Below, piece after piece: positions 1 to 5,977 of a stretch of DNA of 5,977 bases. The notes below the pieces were generated by a model. The model ran no database searches and was not told the DNA's origin. It worked only from the letters and a program-made list of their open reading frames with translations. The stretch comes from Mailhella sp. (GTDB taxonomy: Bacteria > Desulfobacterota > Desulfovibrionia > Desulfovibrionales > Desulfovibrionaceae): contig JAHHTE010000131.1 in NCBI GenBank assembly GCA_020024815.1, positions 1 through 5,977 of the forward strand, read 5' to 3'. The position numbers were made by a program, and so were the translations under genes. Each line of letters opens with the position of its first letter. Position 1 is the stretch's first letter.

Positions 1-78
1 TATCTTATTATTTTAGTAAATTAGATAATATTTTTTATTTCAATTTTTATATAACTAAATTTTTTTTCATAACAATTA
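1..78. other. AT-rich upstream region without a gene
   Basis: No open frame, RNA gene or convincing repeat is seen. The stretch is nearly all A and T, with T runs at 31-36 and 60-67, and may act as a curved or UP-like element in front of the promoter candidate at 79. Confidence 0.4.
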
Positions 79-106
79 TTGACATAAAAAAGAGTTTATG
101 CAAAAT
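79..106 (+). promoter_or_regulatory. Candidate sigma-70-type promoter of the operon
   Basis: A perfect TTGACA lies at 79-84. With a 16-base spacer the best -10 candidate is CAAAAT at 101-106, which matches four of six consensus positions. That would place the transcription start near 112-114, at the left edge of the inverted repeat at 110-133, and leave a leader of about 50 bases before the ATG at 164. The flanking DNA is so AT-rich that -10-like hexamers arise by chance, so the -35 element is the stronger part of this call. The strong -10 match expected of a constitutive promoter is missing, which fits a regulated promoter. Confidence 0.5.
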
Positions 107-109
107 TAA

Positions 110-133
110 ACTTATACCATTATCCGTATAAGT
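110..133. promoter_or_regulatory. Perfect inverted repeat, probable operator
   Basis: ACTTATAC at 110-117 and GTATAAGT at 126-133 are exact reverse complements separated by eight bases, giving a 24-bp dyad. It overlaps the predicted transcription start just downstream of the candidate -10, a usual place for a repressor site. The half-site core ATAAGT occurs again in direct orientation at 147-152. The 16-bp distance between arm centres would suit a dimeric helix-turn-helix regulator of the GntR, TetR or LysR kind, but no regulator gene is in the window, so the family cannot be named. The same bases could form an 8-bp hairpin in the mRNA leader. The dyad is seen directly; its role is inferred. 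Confidence 0.55.
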
Positions 134-163
134 GGATATGTTACACATAAGTTGGTACAAATT

Positions 164-1753
164 ATGGCTCAAACACTTATAAAAAATGCTCTTGTTATTG
201 ATGGAACAAATGCAAAACCTTATCAAGCAGATATTATTATCAAAGATGATAAAATCTACGAAATTGGTAAAGTATCATCATCATTTTCAGGAAAAATAAT
301 AGACGGAACAAATAAAATTATATGTCCTGGTTTTATTGATATACATACACATTCTGATTTTACCATACATTTTGATAACAGAGCTGAGAGCCAAATCCGT
401 CAAGGTGTTACAACACAAGTTGTTGGATTATGTGGTTATAGTAATGCCCCACTTACAAAAGAAACACAAAAAGAAATTTTAGTTCCTTCCACTATACAAC
501 CTACATGGAACAATTTTAAAGAATATTTAAATACTATTGAAGAAAATAAAACAGCTACTAATATTGCTTGTTTAGTTGGACATGGTACTCTCCGCATTTT
601 AGCCATGCCACAAGGTTCACGAATTCGTGAAGCAAATTTAGATGAAATAAAAATAATGCAAAATCTTCTTGCAAAATGCTTTGAAGAAGGTGCAATAGGC
701 TTATCTACTGGATTAGAGTATTTTCCTGGAAAAGCAGCAAAAAACTTTGAACTTTTACAATTATTACAAATAGTAAAAGAATATAATACCTATCACTCAT
801 GCCATACAAAAAATAGAGATTTATTTGCTTTATCAAGCTTTACAGAGATTATTGAAATAGCACATATTTCTCAAACGAAATTACAAATTTCACATGTAAA
901 TTGTAAATATGGTCGCCGTGATAACATAATGAAAAATTTTCTTACTATATGTAATTGGTATAGAGAAGAAGGCGTACAAATTGGCATGGACGTTATTCCA
1001 TCTATTTGGAATCATGCAAATATAACAGCACTTCTCCCTTCTTGGGCTTTAGATTTATCTATTCCAAAACTTTTGTCAGCTTTAGAAGATACAACATTAC
1101 ATACAAAACTTATGCATAATGATGAACCATTTATGCAACTTCACGTACAAAATCAATGGGATAAAATTTATATTTTTGACGCAATAATACATAAAGAAAA
1201 TATAGGAAAAACTATTGCTCAATTATCAGAAGAATTTCATTTATCCCCTTGGGAAACAATCTTTAAACTTTTAATTGATGAAAAAGAATATTTACATTCT
1301 CTCATGTTTATAGGGGAATGTTTTAATAAAAATGATATAATAACAGCACTTTCTGACCCTTATTGTTGTGTATGTTCTGATTCCATAGCTCAAGCAAGTG
1401 ATGGACCAACTAGCACAATGAGAATTACTCCAGACTCCTTTACTTGGGCAGAACGTTTTATTAATGACTATACACAAAAGGAAAAAATCCTTTCCTTACA
1501 AGAAGCTATTTATAAATTAACTCACCTTCCTGCACAATTAGCAAATATAAAAGAACGTGGTTGTATTAAAGAAAATTATTATGCAGACCTTGTTCTTATA
1601 GACATAAATAAACTTTCTGATCAAGCAACATTCCAAAACTTTAATTCATATCCTGAAGGAATTGAATTAGTTATGGTTAATGGAACAACTGTATTTGAAA
1701 ATGGTAAGCGATCATCTCACTTACCAGGGAAAATAATTAAGCATAACGCTTAA
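164..1753 (+). CDS. D-aminoacylase / N-acyl-D-amino-acid deacylase family amidohydrolase
   Basis: This 529-residue cytoplasmic metallohydrolase belongs to the amidohydrolase superfamily; relatives release D-amino acids from N-acyl-D-amino acids. Visible motifs are the HTH metal site (H61, H63, with D65), GVTTQVVGLCG with the bridging cysteine C90, GHGTLR (139-144), GAIGLSTGLEY (176-186), H214, ISH with H244, DVIPSIW (276-282) and the catalytic Asp in CSDS (D406). The spacing of H61, H63, C90, H214 and H244 equals that recalled for Alcaligenes D-aminoacylase (67, 69, 96, 220, 250). The C-terminal RGCIKENYYADLVLID and VNGTTVFENGK strands are typical of the family. After D406 the usual His-Pro-Arg/YGTF segment is absent, and the loop after H214 reads TKNRD. 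A TTG at 152 would add four residues, but ATG 164 begins the conserved N-terminal strand; its ribosome binding site is weak. It leads the operon. Acyl and amino acid specificity are unknown. Confidence 0.85.
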   Translation: MAQTLIKNALVIDGTNAKPYQADIIIKDDKIYEIGKVSSSFSGKIIDGTNKIICPGFIDIHTHSDFTIHFDNRAESQIRQGVTTQVVGLCGYSNAPLTKETQKEILVPSTIQPTWNNFKEYLNTIEENKTATNIACLVGHGTLRILAMPQGSRIREANLDEIKIMQNLLAKCFEEGAIGLSTGLEYFPGKAAKNFELLQLLQIVKEYNTYHSCHTKNRDLFALSSFTEIIEIAHISQTKLQISHVNCKYGRRDNIMKNFLTICNWYREEGVQIGMDVIPSIWNHANITALLPSWALDLSIPKLLSALEDTTLHTKLMHNDEPFMQLHVQNQWDKIYIFDAIIHKENIGKTIAQLSEEFHLSPWETIFKLLIDEKEYLHSLMFIGECFNKNDIITALSDPYCCVCSDSIAQASDGPTSTMRITPDSFTWAERFINDYTQKEKILSLQEAIYKLTHLPAQLANIKERGCIKENYYADLVLIDINKLSDQATFQNFNSYPEGIELVMVNGTTVFENGKRSSHLPGKIIKHNA

Positions 1754-1759
1754 CTTGTT

Positions 1760-1772
1760 GGAGGAAAAAATG
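1760..1772 (+). promoter_or_regulatory. Strong ribosome binding site fixing the symporter start
   Basis: GGAGG at 1760-1764 stands five bases before ATG 1770-1772. This selects the ATG over the in-frame TTG codons at 1755 and 1758, which precede or overlap the site. It is clearly stronger than anything in front of the first gene, so the symporter may be translated more efficiently than the amidohydrolase. Confidence 0.8.
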
Positions 1773-3143
1773 GAGGCAACCTTTTTACCTTATATTGGGG
1801 CGTTTATTTGGCTCTCAATTCTTTTGGTTTTAGGCACAATTATCAGAGCAAAAGTTGTTTTTTTACAAAAAATGCTTGTACCAGCTTCTCTTATAGGTGG
1901 TATTCTTGGTTTTATTTTTGTACAACTTGGCATTATTGGATTACCAACATCAAATGGTTGGGTAGAAATTTCAACAAAATCCTTTAGTGAACTTACATTC
2001 CACCTTTTTGCATTTGGATTTGTAGGTGTTGGACTTATGAAAACTGAAAAATCAAACACAAGTAAAGTCCTTATTCAAGGTGGCTTGTGGATGACTATCA
2101 TGTATGGTTTTTGCCAATGCTTACAAGCAGTTATTGGATTTAGTTTCTTTGAAGCATGGAAACTTATAAGCGGTGGCGATTATAATGCTGTATTAGGTTA
2201 TTTACTTGGTTCTGGCTTTGCACAAGGTCCAGGTCAAGCTCATGCTTATGGTAATATTTGGGAAACAACATACGGCGTTGCAAATGCAATGAGTGTTGGT
2301 TTAGCTGCTGCTGCACTTGGATTTATTTTTGCAGTTATTATTGGTGTTCCACTTGCTAACTATGGTATTAAAAAAGGTTGGACACATGGTAAAGTAGAAG
2401 GTGCACTTCCTGCTGACTTTTTACGTGGTATTATGGGAGCTAATACTAATCAACCTTGTGCAGAATTTACAACCCACCCTGCAAACGTTGATAGTTTTGG
2501 TTTTCACTTATCTGTTATGTTTGTTATTTATGGTCTTGCTTACTCCTTTGGTTTAGCTTGGACTCTCAATACTCCACAAGGAATCAATGGTCTTGGATTT
2601 GGTATTCTCTTTACATGGTCAATGTGTATTGCAATGCTTGTACGTATGGCATTAACAAAAACTAACCTTATGCACATGATTAACCAACAAACCATTAAAC
2701 GTATTACCAATACTTCTGTTGACTACATGATTTGTGCTGTGTTCCTTGCTATTAGTGTAAGTGAACTTCAACAAGTTCTTGTTCCACTCCTTTCTTCTGC
2801 AACCTTTGCGGCATTTGTAACTCTTTGGGTAATTTTATGGTATGCTCGTAGAGGACCTGAATTTAACTTTGAACGTGGTTTAGCTATTTTTGGTTGTTAT
2901 ACAGGTACTGTTGCTTCTGGTTTACTTCTTCTTAGAATTGTTGACCCTGATTTCAAATCACCTGCTGCTGTTGAACTTGGTATTATGAACGTAATGATTC
3001 TTATTACTTGTCAACCACTTTTAGCTGGTTACGCTTTCTTACCAGCAGAAGGTTTCCCAACTCTTTGGATCATGTTTGCATATATAGTTCTCTCTCCTAT
3101 TGCTATGTATCTTACAAGATTAGTACGTAAACCTACATGGTAA
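1770..3143 (+). CDS. GltS-like sodium/glutamate symporter family (ESS) membrane protein
   Basis: This 457-residue inner-membrane protein has roughly 10-13 hydrophobic segments, beginning near residues 7-25, 35-57, 74-90, 103-127, 174-198, 246-268, 273-295, 336-358, 370-388, 405-425 and 430-452. It resembles the glutamate:sodium symporter family, whose members import L- or D-glutamate with sodium. Family-like features are VPASLIGGILG (37-47), the first re-entrant-loop region GSGFAQGPGQAHAYG (147-161) and the equivalent second-half region around GCYTGTVASGL (375-385), followed by RIVDPDFKSPAA. The first loop reads GPGQA, whereas E. coli GltS has GGHGT as I recall it. It is longer than E. coli GltS (about 400 residues) and has a long polar stretch near 204-243. 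It lies 16 bases after the amidohydrolase, so it probably imports that enzyme's substrate or a related anion. The family is fairly sure; the cargo is not. Confidence 0.8.
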   Translation: MEATFLPYIGAFIWLSILLVLGTIIRAKVVFLQKMLVPASLIGGILGFIFVQLGIIGLPTSNGWVEISTKSFSELTFHLFAFGFVGVGLMKTEKSNTSKVLIQGGLWMTIMYGFCQCLQAVIGFSFFEAWKLISGGDYNAVLGYLLGSGFAQGPGQAHAYGNIWETTYGVANAMSVGLAAAALGFIFAVIIGVPLANYGIKKGWTHGKVEGALPADFLRGIMGANTNQPCAEFTTHPANVDSFGFHLSVMFVIYGLAYSFGLAWTLNTPQGINGLGFGILFTWSMCIAMLVRMALTKTNLMHMINQQTIKRITNTSVDYMICAVFLAISVSELQQVLVPLLSSATFAAFVTLWVILWYARRGPEFNFERGLAIFGCYTGTVASGLLLLRIVDPDFKSPAAVELGIMNVMILITCQPLLAGYAFLPAEGFPTLWIMFAYIVLSPIAMYLTRLVRKPTW

Positions 3144-3182
3144 TAATTACTTTCTTATATATAAAATATAGAGGATAATATA
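3144..3182 (+). promoter_or_regulatory. Longest intra-operon gap, with GAGG ribosome binding site
   Basis: This 39-base gap is nearly all A and T. GAGG at 3171-3174 lies eight bases before ATG 3183 and sets the start of the hydrolase gene. TATAAAAT at 3160-3167 looks like a -10 element, but no convincing -35 lies 16-18 bases upstream, and such hexamers are expected in DNA this AT-rich. There is no hairpin that would stop transcription, so read-through from the symporter gene is expected. Confidence 0.6.
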
Positions 3183-4337
3183 ATGATTACACCTTATAAA
3201 ATTCATGTTTCTGATGAACAACTTAATAAAGTTCTTACAAAAGTAAAAAACTATCCTTTTGAAGATTGCTATATGCCTGTTGATGAAGGTTGGGAATATG
3301 GTACCAATTTATCTTATCTTAAAGAAATTTGCGATTATTGGGTAAATTCTTATGATTGGAGAAAATTTGAAGCAAAACTCAATTCATTTGAAAATTACAT
3401 TGCAGATGTTGACGATTTAAAAATTCATTATATTATAGAAAAAGGTAGTGGTGAAAACCCAAAACCACTTTTACTTGTTCATGGTTGGCCAGGTTCTGTA
3501 ACAGAATTTATGCATATTATCGAACCACTTGCTCACCCAGAACGTTTTGGTGGTAATATTGAAGATGCTTACACTGTTATTGCACCATCATTACCTGGTT
3601 TTGCTTTTTCTTCTCGTCCAAAACGCCCAATGGGTCCAAGAGCAATGGCAAAAACTCTCAACACATTAATGGTTGATGTTTTAGGTTATACTAAATACCT
3701 TGCTCAAGGTGGCGACTGGGGAAGTGCTATTTGTAGTTGGATAGCTTATGAATATCCAACAAACTGTAAAGGTATGCATTTCAACTTCCCTACTATGCGT
3801 CATTATGCTGGCCCTCAAACAGAAGAGGAAAAAGAATGGGATAAAAATCTTGTAACTGAACAAATTATGAATGACGGTTACAGAACACAACAAGCTACAA
3901 AACCACAAACATTAAGCTATGGTATGACTGATAGCCCTGTTGGTATTGCTGCTTGGTTATTAGACAAATTCTATCACTGGTCAGATGTGCAAAACAATGA
4001 TATTGAAACTTCTCATTCTAAAGATGATTTACTCACCAATATCATGGTTTATGTTGTAACAAACTCTTTCAACTCTTCAACTTGGATTTATTATGGTCGC
4101 CGTGAAGAAGGTGGAAGATACCTTATTACTGAACCAAACAAAAAAGTTGAAGTACCAACTGGCTGTGCTTTATTCCCAGCAGAAATGATGTCTTGGCCTC
4201 CACGTAGTTATTTTGAAAGAATGTATAACATTACTCGTTGGACAAAAATGCCAAAAGGTGGACACTTTGCAGCTATGGAAGTTCCTGAAATTTGGTTAAA
4301 AGAAATCCGTGAATTTTTTAAAACAATTCAATTATAA
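3183..4337 (+). CDS. Microsomal-type epoxide hydrolase family protein (EHN domain plus alpha/beta hydrolase)
   Basis: This 384-residue protein has the layout of microsomal and juvenile-hormone epoxide hydrolases, which open epoxides to vicinal diols through a covalent ester on an aspartate. Residues 1-110 form the EHN-type N-terminal region, with DWRKFEAKLNSF (58-69), leading into an alpha/beta-hydrolase core. Visible are HGWPGS (100-105, oxyanion loop), PSLPGFAFS (135-143), the nucleophile motif GGDWGS with D178, DSPVGIAAW (250-258), Y304, FPAE with E334 and GGHFAAMEVPE with H361. The E334-to-H361 distance is 27 and Y304-to-E334 is 30, the same as recalled for mammalian microsomal epoxide hydrolase (Y374, E404, H431). 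A second activating tyrosine could be Y233 or Y246. There is no membrane anchor or signal peptide, so it should be a soluble cytoplasmic enzyme. It sits between the transporter and the dehydrogenase. The catalytic set is complete, but the natural substrate is unknown and need not be an epoxide. Confidence 0.85.
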   Translation: MITPYKIHVSDEQLNKVLTKVKNYPFEDCYMPVDEGWEYGTNLSYLKEICDYWVNSYDWRKFEAKLNSFENYIADVDDLKIHYIIEKGSGENPKPLLLVHGWPGSVTEFMHIIEPLAHPERFGGNIEDAYTVIAPSLPGFAFSSRPKRPMGPRAMAKTLNTLMVDVLGYTKYLAQGGDWGSAICSWIAYEYPTNCKGMHFNFPTMRHYAGPQTEEEKEWDKNLVTEQIMNDGYRTQQATKPQTLSYGMTDSPVGIAAWLLDKFYHWSDVQNNDIETSHSKDDLLTNIMVYVVTNSFNSSTWIYYGRREEGGRYLITEPNKKVEVPTGCALFPAEMMSWPPRSYFERMYNITRWTKMPKGGHFAAMEVPEIWLKEIREFFKTIQL

Positions 4338-4354
4338 GATGAGGTTTTATAATG
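4338..4354 (+). promoter_or_regulatory. Ribosome binding site of the aldehyde dehydrogenase gene
   Basis: GATGAGG at 4338-4344 begins immediately after the stop codon of the hydrolase gene and is seven bases from ATG 4352. The 14-base gap leaves no room for a separate promoter, so the last two genes are almost certainly on one transcript. Confidence 0.75.
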
Positions 4355-5848
4355 GCTAAAACACAACAAGAATATGAAAAAATGGCTCAATCTTTAACCT
4401 ACCCAACCCAAGCTTTTATTGGTGGTAAGTTTATTGATGCTAAGAGTGGAAAAACAAGTGAAACAGTAAACCCTGCAACAGGTAAAGTTTTTGCAAGCTT
4501 TTCTTCTTGTGATGAAAATGATGTAGATGAAGCAGTTAAAATTGCACGTAAAGCTTTTGATAGTGGTGTATGGTCAAAAATGCACCCAACTGAAAGAAAA
4601 AAAGTTCTTTTAAAATATGCTGATATTCTTGAAAGTAAATTAGAAGAACTTGCAGTATTAGAAACCCTTGATAGTGGTAAGCCTATTGGCGAAGTAATGA
4701 GTACAGATATTCCTGAAGCTGTACACGCTATCCGTTGGCACGCTGAATTTACTGATAAACGCTATGGTCAAGTTTCTCCTTCTGGTGATGGTGCAGTTGG
4801 CTTAGTTACTAAAGAAGCAGTAGGTGTTGTTGCTTGTATTATGCCTTGGAACTTCCCTATTATGACAACCACTTGGAAACTTGCTCCAGCTCTTGCTGAA
4901 GGTAATAGCGTTATTTTAAAACCAGCTTCTCAAACAAGTCTTACTACTCTCCGTCTTGCTGAATTAGCAGCAGAAGCTGGTATTCCTGAAGGTGTTTTAC
5001 AAGTTCTTCCTGGTTCTGGTTCTGTTATAGGTAAAGCTCTTGGCTTACACATGGGTGTTAATGCTATTAGTTTTACTGGTTCAACTGAAGTTGGTAGCCA
5101 ACTTTTAGAATATTCTGCAAAAAGTAATCTAAAAAAAATCTCCTTAGAGCTTGGTGGAAAATCTCCTTTTGTTCTTTGTGATGATGTTAAAGATTTAAAT
5201 AAAGCTGTTAATGCTGCTCTTGCTGCATCTTTCTGGAATACAGGTCAAAACTGCACTGCAAATACCCGTATTTTTGTTCCAAATAACAGAAAAGATGAAT
5301 TTGTTGAACTTATGCTTAAAGGTTTAGAAAAAGATTGGCACATTGGTGATCCAATGAACCCAGCAAATAACATGGGACCAATGATCAGTGAATCTCATTT
5401 CAAAAACGTTATGCACTATGTTGAAAAAGGCGTAAGCGAAGGTTGCAAAGTTGCAACTGGTGGTCATGCTTTAAATATTGGTAGTGGTATTTATGTTGCT
5501 CCTACCCTTTTTGTTGATCCAAAAATGGATTCAGAAATCATTACCCATGAAATTTTTGGTCCTGTATCTTGCATTATTGGCGTAAACTCTAATGAAGAAG
5601 CTATCAAACTTGCAAATGATACAAACTATGGCTTACAAGCTACTCTCTTTACTGATAACTTGCAAAATGCTCATATTTATGCACGTCAACTTAAAGCTGG
5701 TACTGTTTCTGTTAATAAATATTGCGAAGGTGATATTACAACCCCATTTGGTGGTTTAAAAATGTCTGGCTTTGGTGGTCAAGATAATGCAGAAGCTGCA
5801 CATGAACAATATTCTGAACTTAAAACAATTTTTATTAACTTAGAATAA
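4352..5848 (+). CDS. NAD(P)+-dependent aldehyde dehydrogenase, PuuC-like
   Basis: This full-length 498-residue member of the aldehyde dehydrogenase superfamily oxidises an aldehyde to a carboxylate in the cytoplasm. Key residues are all present: MPWNFP with N167, K190 in LKPAS, FTGSTEVG (241-248, cofactor loop), the general base E267 in LELGGK, the nucleophile C301 in GQNC, and E400 in EIFGP. The C-terminal stretch VNKYCEGDITTPFGG (454-468) and the ending around YSELKTIFINL match E. coli PuuC (gamma-glutamyl-gamma-aminobutyraldehyde dehydrogenase, 495 residues) as I recall it. Related enzymes accept many aliphatic and amino-aldehydes, so the exact substrate is open and the symbol puuC is not assigned: no other putrescine-pathway genes are in the window. 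It is the last gene of the operon, 14 bases after the hydrolase and 24 bases before a strong terminator palindrome. Glycine codons are mostly GGT, suggesting good expression. Confidence 0.9.
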   Translation: MAKTQQEYEKMAQSLTYPTQAFIGGKFIDAKSGKTSETVNPATGKVFASFSSCDENDVDEAVKIARKAFDSGVWSKMHPTERKKVLLKYADILESKLEELAVLETLDSGKPIGEVMSTDIPEAVHAIRWHAEFTDKRYGQVSPSGDGAVGLVTKEAVGVVACIMPWNFPIMTTTWKLAPALAEGNSVILKPASQTSLTTLRLAELAAEAGIPEGVLQVLPGSGSVIGKALGLHMGVNAISFTGSTEVGSQLLEYSAKSNLKKISLELGGKSPFVLCDDVKDLNKAVNAALAASFWNTGQNCTANTRIFVPNNRKDEFVELMLKGLEKDWHIGDPMNPANNMGPMISESHFKNVMHYVEKGVSEGCKVATGGHALNIGSGIYVAPTLFVDPKMDSEIITHEIFGPVSCIIGVNSNEEAIKLANDTNYGLQATLFTDNLQNAHIYARQLKAGTVSVNKYCEGDITTPFGGLKMSGFGGQDNAEAAHEQYSELKTIFINLE

Positions 5849-5872
5849 TTATACAAACCAAATACAAACCCC

Positions 5873-5912
5873 ATTAAAAAAAAGCTCTAAATTTTTAGAG
5901 CTTTTTTTTAAT
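5873..5912. terminator. Strong, probably bidirectional intrinsic terminator
   Basis: A perfect palindrome has 19-base arms (5873-5891 and 5894-5912) around a two-base centre. The core AGCTCTAAA/TTTAGAGCT is flanked by eight A on the left (5876-5883) and eight T on the right (5902-5909). On the + strand this gives a short stem followed by a U tract just after the dehydrogenase stop. The mirrored A tract supplies a U tract for transcripts arriving from the right, so it can end transcription in both directions. It closes the operon. Confidence 0.92.
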
Positions 5913-5936
5913 GACATTTTTATAATGTTATTTTTT
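5911..5936 (+). terminator. Weak AT-rich hairpin with T tract, possible backup terminator
   Basis: ATGACATT (5911-5918) can pair with AATGTTAT (5924-5931) with one G-U pair and a five-base loop, and T bases follow up to 5936. The stem has almost no GC, so it would be a weak terminator at best. It directly abuts the main terminator palindrome, sharing two bases with it. Confidence 0.3.
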
Positions 5937-5970
5937 GAGAGGAGAACTTTTGAAAAAGTTCCCCTCTCAA
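5935..5970. repeat. Imperfect palindrome at window edge, likely dispersed intergenic repeat
   Basis: Positions 5935-5950 pair with 5955-5970 in 15 of 16 positions around a TGAA loop; the one exception is A5943 facing C5962. The outer stem is TTGAGAGG/CCTCTCAA and the inner stem is GAACTTT/AAAGTTC. It is much richer in GC than its surroundings and no T tract follows it on either strand, so it is not a classical intrinsic terminator. The sequence AAACTCTCC continues to the window end. I recall similar palindromes between genes in Desulfovibrionaceae, which suggests a repeated element, but only one copy is visible here. Confidence 0.6.
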
Positions 5971-5977
5971 ACTCTCC

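Noticed and set aside
1..27. Short inverted repeat TATCT (1-5) and AGATA (23-27)
   Set aside because: Five-base arms in nearly pure A/T sequence are expected by chance.
152..163. TTG at 152 as the start of the amidohydrolase
   Set aside because: It adds only MVQI before an ATG that begins the conserved strand MAQTLIKNALVIDG, it overlaps the third ATAAGT half-site, and no ribosome binding site lies at a proper distance before it.
1292..1477. Minus-strand open frame inside the amidohydrolase gene
   Set aside because: It lies wholly opposite conserved coding sequence, has no recognisable domain and is a shadow of the + strand gene.
1755..1769. TTG codons at 1755 and 1758 as the symporter start
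   Set aside because: They precede or overlap the GGAGG site that clearly serves ATG 1770.
1790..2059. Minus-strand open frame inside the symporter gene
   Set aside because: It is opposite the first membrane segments, its composition mirrors the coding strand and it shows no ribosome binding site context of its own.
3137..3167. Internal promoter before the epoxide hydrolase gene
   Set aside because: The TATAAAAT at 3160-3167 is attractive, but the hexamer 17 bases upstream matches the -35 consensus at only three positions, and such -10-like sequences are expected in this AT-rich gap.
3681..3908. Minus-strand open frame inside the epoxide hydrolase gene
   Set aside because: It is antisense to the nucleophile region of a conserved enzyme and has no domain of its own.
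4352..5848. Naming the dehydrogenase puuC and the operon a putrescine-degradation operon
   Set aside because: Motifs resemble PuuC, but no gamma-glutamylputrescine synthetase, oxidase or hydrolase gene is present, and this dehydrogenase class is broad in substrate.

Overview
The window is 6 kb of AT-rich bacterial DNA carrying one compact operon, entirely on the + strand, with a promoter region at its left end and a strong terminator at its right end. The gene order is: a D-aminoacylase-type amidohydrolase (164-1753), a GltS-like sodium/carboxylate symporter (1770-3143), a microsomal-type epoxide hydrolase homologue (3183-4337) and a PuuC-like aldehyde dehydrogenase (4352-5848). Gaps between genes are only 16, 39 and 14 bases. 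The last three genes have clear purine-rich ribosome binding sites, so co-transcription is likely.

Organism: the low GC, Shine-Dalgarno sites of the GGAGG/GAGG type and standard bacterial code fit many low-GC bacteria. The best lineage hint is the palindrome at the right edge (5935-5970). It resembles intergenic palindromes that I remember from Desulfovibrionaceae, so a low-GC member of that family is my tentative guess. This is memory plus inference, not a database result.

Layout: 1-78 is very AT-rich with no gene. A TTGACA-like -35 element lies at 79-84, and a perfect 8-bp inverted repeat with an 8-base spacer (110-133) sits where transcription would start, which suggests an operator. A third copy of its half-site occurs at 147-152. 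After the aldehyde dehydrogenase, a perfect 19-bp-arm palindrome with A and T tracts (5873-5912) should terminate transcription from both sides. It is followed by a weaker AT hairpin and then the 16-pair imperfect palindrome at the window edge.

Function (inference): the gene set looks like an uptake and breakdown module. An anionic, glutamate-like or N-acylated compound would enter through the symporter, the amidohydrolase would cleave an amide bond, the hydrolase would act on an epoxide or a related ester or amide, and the dehydrogenase would oxidise a resulting aldehyde to an acid. The catalytic residues of all three enzymes appear intact, but the substrate cannot be read from the sequence. 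The amidohydrolase lacks a segment that I recall as common in its family and has codon use unlike the downstream genes, so its true substrate may differ from that of classical D-aminoacylases. No regulator, transposase, RNA gene or CRISPR array is present.
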